Below, piece after piece: positions 8,130 through 17,094 of a stretch of 64,000 bases of DNA. The DNA comes from Lautropia dentalis. GTDB lineage: Bacteria > Pseudomonadota > Gammaproteobacteria > Burkholderiales > Burkholderiaceae_E. The position numbers and the translations under genes are program-made. Within the stretch, counting starts at the first letter, position 1, and every line of letters starts with the position of its first letter. The stretch lies in assembly GCF_003892345.1 (NCBI RefSeq), contig NZ_RRUE01000002.1, positions 1,001,655 to 1,065,654 of the forward strand, in the 5' to 3' direction. A model generated the notes under the pieces. The model ran no database searches and was not told the origin of the DNA. It saw only the letters and a program-made list of their open reading frames with translations.

Positions 8130-10873
8130 GCTTCTTCCAGCGGCTCGATGATCTGCCAGCTCAGGCGGCTGATCTGGTTGTGCCCGTCGTGATGCTGGAT
8201 GGGCACGATGTAGCGGGCGGTGACGAGTGGCGCCGGTGAGGCAAAGATCAGCGAAAAGCCGAAATCGGCGGCCGTGTCGATCAGGCTGCGCTGGTTGCGG
8301 GCATCCAGTGCCAGTGCCTCGTCCAGATAGCAGATGCCCTGAATGGGGCGGCGCTGGTCCTGCATCAGATGCAGCATGGCCAGGCCGGTGATGAGCTTGG
8401 CCATCAGCACGGTGCCGTTGGAGGCGGCGCTGTCCAGATCATTGAAGGCTTCGGCTGCCTGCCCCTCCTTGCCCACCCAGAAACGCAGCTCGAACAGGTC
8501 GGCCACACGCAGCCCCTGGCGGGCGTTGCCTTCTTCGATCAGCAGGGTCTTGGCGCGGTCGAGCTGGTCGTCATCCAGCACGCTCTGCTGGTTGAACAGA
8601 TCGAAGGTTTCGCCGCTGTCCACCGTGGCCGCGGTGCTGATCAGCAGTTCGATGGCCTCGACCAGCGGGGTGTTGTCTTCGGGCTCGATTTTGAACACGC
8701 TCAGGTCGGACAGGCGGCGGCCACCGATCTTGCGGTTGAATTCGCGCATCCGGCCTTTGAAGGCATTGAGCCCATCGCGCAGTTCGCGCAGGCTGGCTGC
8801 CACATTGACCACGGCCGAGCGGGATTTCTTTTCCAGGGCCTCGAATTCCTGCGGCAGGTGATGCGCAAAAGTGATGAGGCGGCTCACCTCCGTTTCCGGA
8901 TTTTCGCTCAGGTGGTACTTGGTCAGACCACCGGTGTTCAGGTCGATGAGCAGCCGGCGAATCTGCTCGTCCAGTTCCGGTAGCTGCCGGCAGTCGGCCA
9001 GATAGCGCTGCAGGTGATCGGCCAGCTGGTCCATGGCCAGGTCCGGCTGGGCCAGCCAGGGGTGATGGGGCAGTTCGGGCAGCCAGGTGAAGGGCGGCTG
9101 GTGATCCTGCCGCTGGTTGCGGCGCTGCTCGATGCGCCGGTGCTGTTCCTGCAGCGTATGCAGGTCCTGCTGCAGCTGCTGGCGCTGCCGGTCCAGGGCC
9201 TGCTGTCGTTCCGCGGCCTTTGCCAGCGTTTCGGTGAGCGTGGCCAGCGTCTGCTGCAGCTCCGTCAGCCGCTGCTGGCGTGCCGGTTCGGCGGTCTGCA
9301 GGGTCTGCATCTCGGCCCAGGCGCGGATGTCCTCATCGAGCTGCTTCAGCTGCGCATCCAGGGCCTGACGCTGGGCTTTGACCGTTTCCAGCGTGCGGGC
9401 CGTGTCGAGCTGTTCGTGCAGCTGTTTCAGCTGTGCCTGCAATTCCTGCTGCAGGGTGGTGAGTTCGGCCAGGCTGCGCTGTTCGTGCTGGGCCGTCAGT
9501 GCGTCCAGATTGAGTGTCAGCCCCGGCAGGCCGGAGGGCTGCGAGGCCAGTGCTGCAGCCAGTGCCGCTGCATCCAGCGTGAAATCATCTGCGCCCAGGG
9601 TGAGCACGGAGCGGGCCAGTGTCCTGTTGAGGACGGTCAGCTGTTCCGGCGCGAGCTGGCTGGCCAGCTGCTGGTAGAGGTTGTTGCCCTGCGTGCGGAT
9701 TTCCTGTTCCAGCTGGGCCAGTTCCCGTTGCAGGCGCTGGATTTCGCGCTCGATGGCGGCCGGCTCGCGGCTTTGCGCCTGACCGATGCGCACGACGATG
9801 GCATCGATGTCCTGCTGCAGCGCGGCGCGCTGCTGGTCCAGCAGCTGCCGTTCCGGAATGAGGGCAAAGCGGCGCTGCAGCGCCTGCAGCTGGTCGGTCT
9901 GCTGGCGCAGCTGCTTTTCTTCCTGTTCGGCCAGGCTCTGCCGGCGGGCCAGCTGGATGTCCTCGTCCCGCAGGCGTTTCATCTCGGTGTCGTGCTGGCC
10001 CAGCTCCCGTGTCAGTGCCTGGTGGCGTGTGTCGTAATGCTGCTGCCAGTGGGCGAGGGCGTCGTCGATCAGCGGCTTCATGCACAGCAGCCGGCCGCGC
10101 AATTCCAGTCGCGCCTCGTGTTTCTGTTCCAGTGTTTCCAGCAACGCTTTCTGGGCAACGGCCGCACGATACTGGCTCCATTCGCCATTCAGGTCGGCAA
10201 AGGCACGGTCCCATTCGGCCTTGAAATCGATGCCCGCATCGGGCAGATCGCGCCGGAATATCTGCAGCAGGTTTTTCTTGACATCGGCCGAGGTGAGACG
10301 GTCGAGCTTCAGTGTGTGCGTCAGCACCCGCTGGAAGCTGGTTGCATCACTGGCATGTTCCAGCCGGAACACGCACAGGTCCAGCTGGCTGGTGGCCTTG
10401 CGGTTGCGACCGCCGTAGATCATGTCGGCAAATTCGCTGCCCGAATAGCTGAATACCCGCCGCTCGTGCGTGGCCAGATGGGCCGCCAGCTGCGGCTGGG
10501 CCACCAGTTCGCCACCGGGCAGCCGGTATTCGTCCACATTCAGCGGCCCCGCATAGGCAAAATACTCGTAATCGAAACTCACGCCCTTGCCCACGCAGCC
10601 GAGCACCACGGTGCCGGTTTCGGGCAGCGTGACCTCCAGCAGGATGTAGGCGCTGTTGTGCGGGAAATAGAAACGCCGGCTCTTGTCGGCATCGTGTGCG
10701 CCGAAATTCATCACCCGCCGGTCGATGATCAGCAGATACTGCAGCGCATTGATGAGGCTGGTCTTGCCCGTGTTGTTGGGTGCCACCAGCGACACGGAAC
10801 CATCGAGCGGCAGCTCGGCGCGGGAATAGCCGGCACTGTTGAGCAGCACCAGACGCTGGAAACCGTATTGCAT
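8126..10873 (-). CDS. jetC: Wadjet subunit JetC, MukB/SMC-like ATPase
   Basis: 915-residue SMC-type ATPase. The head has a Walker A variant APNNTGKTS (residues 31-39) after LPLDGSVSLV. A long coiled coil fills about residues 220-620, rich in Gln, Leu, Glu and Arg. The C-terminal half of the head carries GICYLDEALALD (Walker B, residues 846-857). This architecture is that of MukB/MksB and JetC, the motor that extrudes DNA loops in plasmid defence. At 915 residues it is short for the group (commonly 1100 or more), which implies a shorter coiled coil. The start overlaps the jetB stop by one base (TGATG). Confidence 0.85.
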   Translation of the reverse strand: MQYGFQRLVLLNSAGYSRAELPLDGSVSLVAPNNTGKTSLINALQYLLIIDRRVMNFGAHDADKSRRFYFPHNSAYILLEVTLPETGTVVLGCVGKGVSFDYEYFAYAGPLNVDEYRLPGGELVAQPQLAAHLATHERRVFSYSGSEFADMIYGGRNRKATSQLDLCVFRLEHASDATSFQRVLTHTLKLDRLTSADVKKNLLQIFRRDLPDAGIDFKAEWDRAFADLNGEWSQYRAAVAQKALLETLEQKHEARLELRGRLLCMKPLIDDALAHWQQHYDTRHQALTRELGQHDTEMKRLRDEDIQLARRQSLAEQEEKQLRQQTDQLQALQRRFALIPERQLLDQQRAALQQDIDAIVVRIGQAQSREPAAIEREIQRLQRELAQLEQEIRTQGNNLYQQLASQLAPEQLTVLNRTLARSVLTLGADDFTLDAAALAAALASQPSGLPGLTLNLDALTAQHEQRSLAELTTLQQELQAQLKQLHEQLDTARTLETVKAQRQALDAQLKQLDEDIRAWAEMQTLQTAEPARQQRLTELQQTLATLTETLAKAAERQQALDRQRQQLQQDLHTLQEQHRRIEQRRNQRQDHQPPFTWLPELPHHPWLAQPDLAMDQLADHLQRYLADCRQLPELDEQIRRLLIDLNTGGLTKYHLSENPETEVSRLITFAHHLPQEFEALEKKSRSAVVNVAASLRELRDGLNAFKGRMREFNRKIGGRRLSDLSVFKIEPEDNTPLVEAIELLISTAATVDSGETFDLFNQQSVLDDDQLDRAKTLLIEEGNARQGLRVADLFELRFWVGKEGQAAEAFNDLDSAASNGTVLMAKLITGLAMLHLMQDQRRPIQGICYLDEALALDARNQRSLIDTAADFGFSLIFASPAPLVTARYIVPIQHHDGHNQISRLSWQIIEPLEEA

Positions 10874-11484
10874 CAGGGAGCCTCTCCGGTGTCGGTATCA
10901 GGGGCGTTGCTGGACGGACCGAACCCGGCGTCTGTGGTGTCGCGTTCGTCGGCGGCCAGCGCCTGAAAATGGTCCAGGTAGCGATACACCGCCGGCAGCA
11001 GCCGCCAGCCGGCGCCATCACGCTGCGCAAAACCCAGACCAGCGGCCCGGTCGAAGAGTTCCCGCAGCCCTTCGGTGTCCAGCCCCTCGGCCTCCAGCAT
11101 GTCCTGATGCTGCTTGTGCGTCTCGGCCAGCAGCTCGCGCGTGACCAGCCAGTCGGCAAACCGCTGCAGTGTCTGCCCTGCATTGGCCTGCGTATCGAAA
11201 ATGACCATGAACAGCAGGGCCAGCTGCCGGCTGATCCGGTTGATGGGGGCACTGGCCGACGGCGTGTGGAACCACGCAAATCCCCGGTGATCCACGCGCA
11301 GCGTGTAGCCCAGCAACGAGAACAGCAGCGTGTAATCGGCCTCGTGCCTTTCCAGCTCGGCCCACAGCGCCGGATCGGCCACGCGGTTCAGGTGCCGGCC
11401 CGCCAGAAAGAGCCGGAACAGCGCGTCCAGCGAGGCGAGTGGCCCCAGCGCGGAGGCCAGGGGAGAAGATGCGGATCCGTTCAT
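10873..11484 (-). CDS. jetB: Wadjet subunit JetB, MukE-like
   Basis: 203-residue acidic protein between the JetA-like and JetC-like genes, as expected for the MukE/MksE-type kite subunit that binds the kleisin. Winged-helix-like content is visible (LASLDALFRLFLAGRHLNRV, ELERHEADYTLLFSLLGY). The last 25 residues are a disordered Asp/Thr/Gly tail. The identification rests on size, order and general similarity rather than on a catalytic motif. A 154-bp gap separates it from jetA, unlike the tight overlaps in the rest of the operon. Confidence 0.78.
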   Translation of the reverse strand: MNGSASSPLASALGPLASLDALFRLFLAGRHLNRVADPALWAELERHEADYTLLFSLLGYTLRVDHRGFAWFHTPSASAPINRISRQLALLFMVIFDTQANAGQTLQRFADWLVTRELLAETHKQHQDMLEAEGLDTEGLRELFDRAAGLGFAQRDGAGWRLLPAVYRYLDHFQALAADERDTTDAGFGPSSNAPDTDTGEAP

Positions 11485-11638
11485 GGAAAACAGGGGAAAC
11501 AGGAAAAATGGGGGAGCCAGGTGCAGATGGCATCCTGCCCTGACAGCAGATTCATGTTGGTACGCAGCAAATCAGGCATTTTTCTGGGATGTGCCCACCC
11601 CCGCGAATGAGGCATGATGGTTGAGGCTGATGTGCATG
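11485..11638. other. 154-bp jetA-jetB gap with a duplicated segment
   Basis: No gene seen. The segment TCAGGCATTTTT at 11571-11582 matches the jetA stop region TCAGGCATTTTT (11639-11650), 68 bp away. This suggests a partial duplication of the jetA 3' end. The remainder has no recognisable terminator or promoter. Confidence 0.5.
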
Positions 11639-12922
11639 TCAGGCATTTTTGGGCGACGGTACGGCAGCCACGGCTTCATGGGGGTGATGCAGCACACGGA
11701 TGGCATGCAGGTCGAGCTGCCGGGTGGTGCTGGCTGGCGTGGTCTGCCAGGGCACGTCACCATGCTGCAGGTCATGAAACAGCCGCATCAGCGTGGCATC
11801 CTGCAGGTGGCCGTAGCTGGCCTTCAGCCAGGCCAGCAGGTCCGTCACGGGCAGGCTGGCGGCCAGATGGCTGCGCAGCGCGGCCTCGTCCACCACGTCG
11901 GGCAGGGGTACCGTTTCGGAAGCAGGCAGGTCCTGCGGAAAGGCAACCGCCTGCGGCCGGTAGTGCCGGGCTGCCGCCATGATGTCGCGCACTTCGTCTC
12001 CGGCCTGGATTTTCAGGCCGCGGCCATTGCGCCAGACCGGCAAGCGGCTGTCTCTGGCCGGACGGGAAAGCACCCGGTGCAGCCCCTTCTTGCGTACCGA
12101 TTGCAGCAGGGAGGCGATGGCACTGGTGAGTGCGTTGTGCTGCAGTGCCTCCTCGCGCAGCGGCAGCAGGATGTCTGCGCACTGCTGTGCCACGATCCGC
12201 CCGAACCGGCGCAGCTCCTTGGCCTGATAGGACACCTGCCGCAACTGCAGCCGGTGCGAATACAGGCTGCCCTGGATGGTGAACTGCTCCAGCGCCTGGT
12301 CCAGCGTGCGCTCGGCGGCCTCCAGATGCTGGTAGAAACTGCCTTCCGGCCCCGTGTCCATCATGCTGTTCATGGGTTCGACATACTGGTCGTACGCCTG
12401 CAGGACACGCTGGTAGCGCTGGCTGGCCGGCATGTGGGCGTCGGCACTGCGGGCATTTTCGGCCAGCTCCTGAATGGCATGCCGGTCCTGCTCCAGCTGC
12501 AGGCCGATCTGCCGGAACAGCTCGGCCAGCTGGCTGGCGGGCCAGCGCACGCGGTCGATGTCGTGCCGGACGATGCCCTCGGCCAGTGCTTCCGTGGCAT
12601 CGCGGATGGCGGCGACACGGGCCTGCAGGACGGCGGTCAGGCCCAGCTCGTGCTCGCGGGTCAGGCCACGCACGAAGGTGAGGACATGCGGATCGAGCTG
12701 CAGATCATCGCTGCGCGGCACGGTCTGCAGCAACGTACTGTTGACCATCTGGCGCAGAAGGGCACCCTGCTGTTCGGCGTTCAGCCCGGGGTTGCTCCGT
12801 GCGATGCAGGCACGCACCTGTTCGGTCGTGAAGATGGGAAACTCACGTGACAGGCGTGCCAGCACCTCGATGGTGTCCCAGTGGGTGTGGAGGGCATGGA
12901 CCAGGGCGCGGGGGGTGATCAT
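11639..12922 (-). CDS. jetA: Wadjet subunit JetA, DUF3375/MukF-like kleisin
   Basis: 427-residue helical protein, first gene of the jetABCD order. It resembles DUF3375/MukF-like kleisins: an N-terminal winged-helix region (REFPIFTTEQVRACIAR), a central helical middle (VRGLTREHELGLTAVLQAR, IAQQCADILLPLREEAL), and a C-terminal winged-helix region (LPVTDLLAWLKASY). Together with JetB it would bridge the JetC heads. The ATG at 12922 lacks a strong ribosome site; the nearest upstream sequence is a copy of the dispersed repeat, so the promoter may lie in or beyond that element. Confidence 0.8.
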   Translation of the reverse strand: MITPRALVHALHTHWDTIEVLARLSREFPIFTTEQVRACIARSNPGLNAEQQGALLRQMVNSTLLQTVPRSDDLQLDPHVLTFVRGLTREHELGLTAVLQARVAAIRDATEALAEGIVRHDIDRVRWPASQLAELFRQIGLQLEQDRHAIQELAENARSADAHMPASQRYQRVLQAYDQYVEPMNSMMDTGPEGSFYQHLEAAERTLDQALEQFTIQGSLYSHRLQLRQVSYQAKELRRFGRIVAQQCADILLPLREEALQHNALTSAIASLLQSVRKKGLHRVLSRPARDSRLPVWRNGRGLKIQAGDEVRDIMAAARHYRPQAVAFPQDLPASETVPLPDVVDEAALRSHLAASLPVTDLLAWLKASYGHLQDATLMRLFHDLQHGDVPWQTTPASTTRQLDLHAIRVLHHPHEAVAAVPSPKNA

Positions 12923-12932
12923 GGGGGGATTC

Positions 12933-13110
12933 TAGAACGTGCCATGGGGCCGGAGCGTGTCAGGGGGCCGTTCATTCCTGTGCTGGCCCTGGTCGTGTGT
13001 GGCCCTGGCCGTGTGCCGGCAAGACGCCATCTGCAGGGTTGGTCTCCGTGCCAGGCAGGGTAACGCCGGCCGTGCACGGATTCGGGGTTTGCCCTCATCG
13101 GGGGGCGTCC
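12933..13110 (+). repeat. Dispersed repeat, long copy B (plus orientation)
   Basis: Begins with TAGAACGTGCCATGG and a second head-like GAGCGTGTCAGGGGG, followed by CCGTTCATTCCTGTGCTGGC. The body (GGCCGTGTGCCGGCAAGACG, GTGCCAGGCAGGGTAACGCC, GTGCACGGATTCGGG) matches long copies A and C. It sits just upstream of jetA and overlaps the last codons of the Rdx-like gene. Confidence 0.7.
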
Positions 13111-13823
13111 GGCGAGGGCCTCTGTCGAAGCTCCTTCTCGAGCAGCTCCTGCAGGGCTCTCATCACGTCTCCGGCGTCCTGCCGGGCAGAAGTTACCGGC
13201 GGTGAGGGCGGGTTGTTCCGGCTGCCATTGAGGGAGCTGCCGGCATAGGTATGGTCGGCATCGGTGTGGCTGGTATGGGCGTGGCTGGTGTCGCTCCAGT
13301 TGACAGGTGCCTGGCTGGCATGGGAGCTGCCGGCCGGTGAAGCGCCGTTGCAAGAGGCGTTGATGTGTGAGGTGCCGTTGTGGGTGGCGTTGATGTGGGT
13401 GTTGCCGGCATGGGCGGAACCTGCCGGGTGACCGTCCCTGGTCAGGGCTTCGATGGCACGGTCGGCGAAGGCCGGTGCACCGGGCTGGCCGTTCGGGGGC
13501 AGCGGACCTGCCGGGTGTGACCGGCCTGCCGGATGCGAGGCGGCGTGCCGGTCGATGTGGCCCAGGTTCCGGGTTGGGTCTATCTGGTCACGGACCCGCT
13601 GTTTCAGCACCTTGGCATCGGGAAAGCCGCCGTCGGTCTTGCGGTCCCAGATGGGCACGCCGTTGCAATGGATCTGGAAGACGCCTCCGGTGTCGGGGAT
13701 CAGCGTGACGCCACCGGCCAGATCGGTGCCGAAGGTGGAGAGCAGTTCCTGCGCCATCCAGCCGGCGCGGAGCATCCAGTTGCAGAGGGTGCAGTAGCGG
13801 ATGGTTATGGTGTGGGCGGCCAT
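13095..13823 (-). CDS. SelW/SelT/SelH-family (Rdx) protein with a repetitive tail
   Basis: 242 residues; AAGGAG precedes the ATG. The first 90 residues form an Rdx thioredoxin-like domain: ITIRYCTLCNWMLRAGW has the CxxC redox site (Cys11, Cys14) where eukaryotic relatives have CxxU, and the domain continues through GGVFQIHCNGVPIWDRKTDGGFPD. The remaining 150 residues are a Ser/His/Asn/Thr/Ala-rich tail with short repeats such as THINATHNGTSHINASCNG. Rdx proteins are thought to act in redox reactions; the substrate is unknown. Whether it belongs with the defence genes or merely sits among them cannot be told. Confidence 0.8.
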   Translation of the reverse strand: MAAHTITIRYCTLCNWMLRAGWMAQELLSTFGTDLAGGVTLIPDTGGVFQIHCNGVPIWDRKTDGGFPDAKVLKQRVRDQIDPTRNLGHIDRHAASHPAGRSHPAGPLPPNGQPGAPAFADRAIEALTRDGHPAGSAHAGNTHINATHNGTSHINASCNGASPAGSSHASQAPVNWSDTSHAHTSHTDADHTYAGSSLNGSRNNPPSPPVTSARQDAGDVMRALQELLEKELRQRPSPDAPR

Positions 13824-13942
13824 GATGTCTCCTTGGGGGCGTGCATGCGGGCTGCCCCCGTCAGGGAGCCTCTCCGGGAGATGTCCATGCCAGACTCCCT
13901 GACGATAGTCTGCCTCACCTGGGCGGCGGATGGCCAGAAGGG

Positions 13943-15136
13943 TTACATGTCCGTGGGGGGAGCAGGGGCCCTTGTCTGGTGTTCCAGTTCATTCGGGTCG
14001 GGCTGCAGCTGGTCGAGCCGCAGCAGTTCTCCGGCAGAAAACAGGTGTTTCTGCATGCTGTCCCGGGAGGCTTCATCCAGCGAGGCAATGTGTGTGTTGC
14101 CCTGGTCGGCCACCACGGCAAGAACGGTGTCGGCCGGTATGCTGGTGTCGTCCAGCAGGTCGGGGCTGTGGCTGGTCACAATGATCTGGGTTTGCCTGGA
14201 GGCACGGGTCAGCGCCTCACGCAGTGCCGCGCTGGCAGCTGGGTGCAGTGCGGTCTCGGGCTCTTCAATACCTACCAGAGAGGGGGCGAAGTCCCGGTTG
14301 CCCTGGAAGAGGGCGGTCAGCACGCCGAGCGCGCGCAGTGTGCCATCGGACATGTTCTGGGCTTCGAAACGCCACGGCGTGCTGTCTCCTACGTCCTGCC
14401 GGAATTCCAGGGTCTCCTTGCTGCTGATCTGCTTGCGCTGAACACCGTGAATCATCGGCACCACAATGCGCAGATACTCCTGGATGGCATCCAGTTGTCC
14501 ATCACCGACACGCTGCAGGTGGCCTATGACACTGGCAATGTTCTCGCCCTCTTCCTTGAGGAGCTTTCCGTCCTGTGGGGTTTGCAGGTCACGCATCAAC
14601 CGGGGGTTGAGGTTGTAGAAGCGCATGGAGGCCAGTGCGTCGAACACCGGACGAAATGCGGCCGTACCGGAAACAGCGACCAAGGCCAGACGGTCTGAGG
14701 TGATGGCGGGGAAGGTGGGCTCGCTGCTGTGCTTCAGGGTTCCCCGTTCGACCTGGTAGGCCGGCCCCCGGCCGATGCCCCCGATGATGCATTCCTCGTT
14801 CTGTACTTCGTATCCGCCGTTTTTCAGGGCGCCGATCCGGAATGCGAAGTGTCCCTCCCTGCCATCCGGCAGGTGGAATTCCAGCCGGATGCCGAAGTGG
14901 GTGGGGTGGCCGCGGGAGCGGCGCCGGACTTCGTTGATCCCGCCGCGCTCGTTCAGTGCATTGTCCAGTGAGCCGTTGAGGGCATCGCTGACCAGCTGGA
15001 GCGCGTCCAGAAAGTTGCTCTTGCCGGCACCATTGCCGCCGACCAGCCAGGTCAGGGGATGGAGGCGGACATCGCAGTGGCCGATGCTTTTGTAGTTTTG
15101 CAGGATGACCCGCTGCAGAAAGACGGGGATGCTCAT
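13943..15136 (-). CDS. AAA/ABC-fold ATPase of the AAA_21 (RecF/OLD-like) type
   Basis: 397 residues. Walker A GGNGAGKS (33-40) follows LQNYKSIGHCDVRLHPLTWLV. An ABC signature-like MSDGTLR (262-268), Walker B with EEPE (LVGIEEPETALHP, 288-299) and the H-loop TSHSP (321-325) complete an ABC-type ATPase. Proteins like this act with a nuclease or regulator in defence cassettes; the usual partner (DUF4276 or a Toprim domain) is not seen downstream, where only 119 bp separate it from the Rdx-like gene. It may act alone or with the adjacent AlbA_2 protein. Start supported by GGAG upstream. Confidence 0.82.
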   Translation of the reverse strand: MSIPVFLQRVILQNYKSIGHCDVRLHPLTWLVGGNGAGKSNFLDALQLVSDALNGSLDNALNERGGINEVRRRSRGHPTHFGIRLEFHLPDGREGHFAFRIGALKNGGYEVQNEECIIGGIGRGPAYQVERGTLKHSSEPTFPAITSDRLALVAVSGTAAFRPVFDALASMRFYNLNPRLMRDLQTPQDGKLLKEEGENIASVIGHLQRVGDGQLDAIQEYLRIVVPMIHGVQRKQISSKETLEFRQDVGDSTPWRFEAQNMSDGTLRALGVLTALFQGNRDFAPSLVGIEEPETALHPAASAALREALTRASRQTQIIVTSHSPDLLDDTSIPADTVLAVVADQGNTHIASLDEASRDSMQKHLFSAGELLRLDQLQPDPNELEHQTRAPAPPTDM

Positions 15137-15188
15137 GGCATGGGCTCCGGGCTGGAGGCTGGGCTGGTGGTGGGGGTATTGTGCCTGA

Positions 15189-15340
15189 TCAAGTGTTTTG
15201 CAGATGCAGCCGGTGCGTCAGCCCAGGCCTTTCCTGTACTTTGCTGCGGCTCATTTCCTTCTGCATGATGCGCAGCAGATGCATGGTCTCGGTGCTGACT
15301 TGGTCAGCGCCTGGCGTCATTATGTGCCGGAACGGCAGTG
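15189..15340 (-). pseudogene. Remnant of a winged-helix C-terminus (Fic/AlbA_2-type tail)
   Basis: A short frame, not in phase with the gene upstream of it, reads STETMHLLRIMQKEMSRSKV, then QERPGLTHRLHLQNT and a stop. This resembles the winged-helix tail seen at the end of Fic and AlbA_2 proteins, in which an EMSR..LQ..LGL.HR.HF motif normally continues for another 30-40 residues. It lacks a start of its own, so it looks like a frameshifted or truncated leftover of the AlbA_2 gene ending at 15346, or of a lost relative. Confidence 0.4.
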
Positions 15341-15345
15341 CGATA

Positions 15346-16890
15346 TCAGGTGTCAGGCGCGATAAGCTGACCAGTGCCGTCCGTGACTTCCCAGTAGCCA
15401 CCCTTGGCTGGGCCATGGCGCTTCAGGCGGCCGGTTTGCTTGAGCCGGTCAAGGTTGTACTTGACGCCACGCAGGCTCATGCCACTGAGCTTTGCCAGTT
15501 TGTCTGCAGTGAGTCCGGGCTGTTCCTGCAGCAGTTGCAGCAAGGTGTGCTCTGTTCTCTCTCGGCGGGATGCTGGCGATGAGGGGGCTGGTGCAGACTC
15601 GGGTGTTTTCGGTGCAGTTTCAATATTTTCCGGTGCAATTCCAGAGGGTTTCGGTGCAATTTCTGGTGTTTCTGGTGAAATTTCAGGTGTTTTCGGTGCA
15701 ATTTCAGGCGTTTCCAGTGCAGTTTCCACTGCCTGGCTGGTGATTTGCACGGCATCCTTCATGCCGGCAGAGGAATGCTCCACTGCATCCGGAGAGGGTG
15801 CGTTTGGTGCAAGGGTATGCCTGCCCGACGGCCGTGCAAAGCTGGCGATGAAAAGCCCGGCCACCTCCCGGAAAGTGACATCGGGAGCGTTTGCAAGGAT
15901 CAGCGGCACGCCACGGCCCCAGGCTTCCACCAGATGGATACGGCGCAGCAGGTCGGCAATCAGCGGGTTGCGCCGGCGTGATACGCCGCCCCGACGGAGT
16001 TCTTCCAGCGTCAGGTTCTCGTACAGTTCGCCGGGGTTGCGGATCTCGACCCGGTCACGATAAACGGCGACCTGTACATAGTCCGGGTCACGCCAGTCGC
16101 GGTGGCAGAAGGCGTTGATGATGGCTTCCCGCAGTGCTGGGACGGCAATTTCGGGAACGTCGACCCGGCGCATGCCATCCAGCCGCATGCCGATGTGGAT
16201 GTTCTTCAGGATGAACTTCTGGGCTTCCTCGATCAGTTCCAGCAGCGTGCCGTGGAAGTCGTGGCGGTCGAGAATGGTTGCGCTGGTCTGGGTGGCGAAC
16301 ACGGCACAGCGCAGTTCGATGGGTTCATCGGCAAAGAACAGCCGGGCGGCGTTGACGGGATGGCCGTCGCGCAGCAGGCCCAGTTTGTCCAGCGTGTTGG
16401 TGGTATTGTCCCAGGCAAGACCTGCCGTCTGTACGAACTGGCGAATGCGCGCCTCGTTCAGCGTACTCAGGGGCTGATCGATGGGTTCGTTGTCCCAGCG
16501 CATGGCTGCACGATTCTGGCGCAGGATCAGGGTTTCCAGCTCACGGGCGCTCATCTGCCGGTCTTCATCGGCAACGCGCATGTAGGGACGCCCATGGGCA
16601 TAGTACGGCCTGTCCTGCCCGCGAGCCCTGACGCGCAGGCAGCTTTTGCCGTTCACTTCCTCCCGGGTGATTTCCGGATAGATGCGCGGGTCTATGCTGG
16701 CAGCAATGGCCTGTGATACATCGCGCAATGTCTTGTCGTTCTGGTCCAGGCCCACCGCCTTGCCATTGGGGGCGATGCCAAACCACAGTTCAGCCTCGCC
16801 ATGCTTGTTGAGCATGGCGGCCAGTGACACGATGCCCTGTTTGAGTTCCGCCAGGGATTTCTTGAGTTCGACGGTTTCGCTTTCCGTCAT
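15346..16890 (-). CDS. AlbA_2-domain ATP-binding protein with heptad-like repeats and C-terminal HTH
   Basis: 514 residues; AAGGAA lies before the ATG. Residues 1-115 form the AlbA_2 (divergent AAA-4) domain: VELKKSLAEL, ELWFGIAPNGKAVGL, PYYAHGRPYMRV. A GHKL-like ATP-binding C-terminal part follows (REAIINAFCHRDWRDPDYVQ, EIRNPGELYENLT, WGRGVPLI). Next comes a linker of six 7-residue repeats (TPEIAPK, TPEISPE and variants), and last a winged-helix domain (PGLTADKLAKLSGMSLRGVK). Such proteins are usually DNA-binding regulators found in islands. The target is unknown; its own 520-bp upstream region with CCTTTACT repeats is one candidate. Confidence 0.8.
   Translation of the reverse strand: MTESETVELKKSLAELKQGIVSLAAMLNKHGEAELWFGIAPNGKAVGLDQNDKTLRDVSQAIAASIDPRIYPEITREEVNGKSCLRVRARGQDRPYYAHGRPYMRVADEDRQMSARELETLILRQNRAAMRWDNEPIDQPLSTLNEARIRQFVQTAGLAWDNTTNTLDKLGLLRDGHPVNAARLFFADEPIELRCAVFATQTSATILDRHDFHGTLLELIEEAQKFILKNIHIGMRLDGMRRVDVPEIAVPALREAIINAFCHRDWRDPDYVQVAVYRDRVEIRNPGELYENLTLEELRRGGVSRRRNPLIADLLRRIHLVEAWGRGVPLILANAPDVTFREVAGLFIASFARPSGRHTLAPNAPSPDAVEHSSAGMKDAVQITSQAVETALETPEIAPKTPEISPETPEIAPKPSGIAPENIETAPKTPESAPAPSSPASRRERTEHTLLQLLQEQPGLTADKLAKLSGMSLRGVKYNLDRLKQTGRLKRHGPAKGGYWEVTDGTGQLIAPDT
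15598..15726. repeat. Imperfect 21-bp tandem repeats in the AlbA_2 gene
   Basis: Six degenerate 21-bp units, such as GGTGTTTTCGGTGCAATTTC on the plus strand, encode the 7-residue repeats of the linker between the ATP-binding part and the HTH. The units differ at many positions, so the array is not very recent. Confidence 0.75.
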
Positions 16891-17094
16891 GGATGAGGTT
16901 CCTTCATGCCGTCGGTGAGGCAGGTTTACAGACCGTTCATGACTTCGCCGATGGGATGGTAGCGGCCCGTGGCCGATGTAATGATGTGTTGCATATGCGA
17001 CGTGTCATCTTAGGGTATCTGGTGATGGCGGGCAAGGGATGCATGCCTGGAGTAGGCGCCTTTTTGGAGATGGCTTCCGACGGCCCGAAGGCTT

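Noticed and set aside
9014-10966. 650-codon plus-strand frame opposite jetC
   Set aside because: Gln/Leu/Arg/Phe-rich translation without domains; it mirrors the coiled-coil codons of jetC on the other strand.
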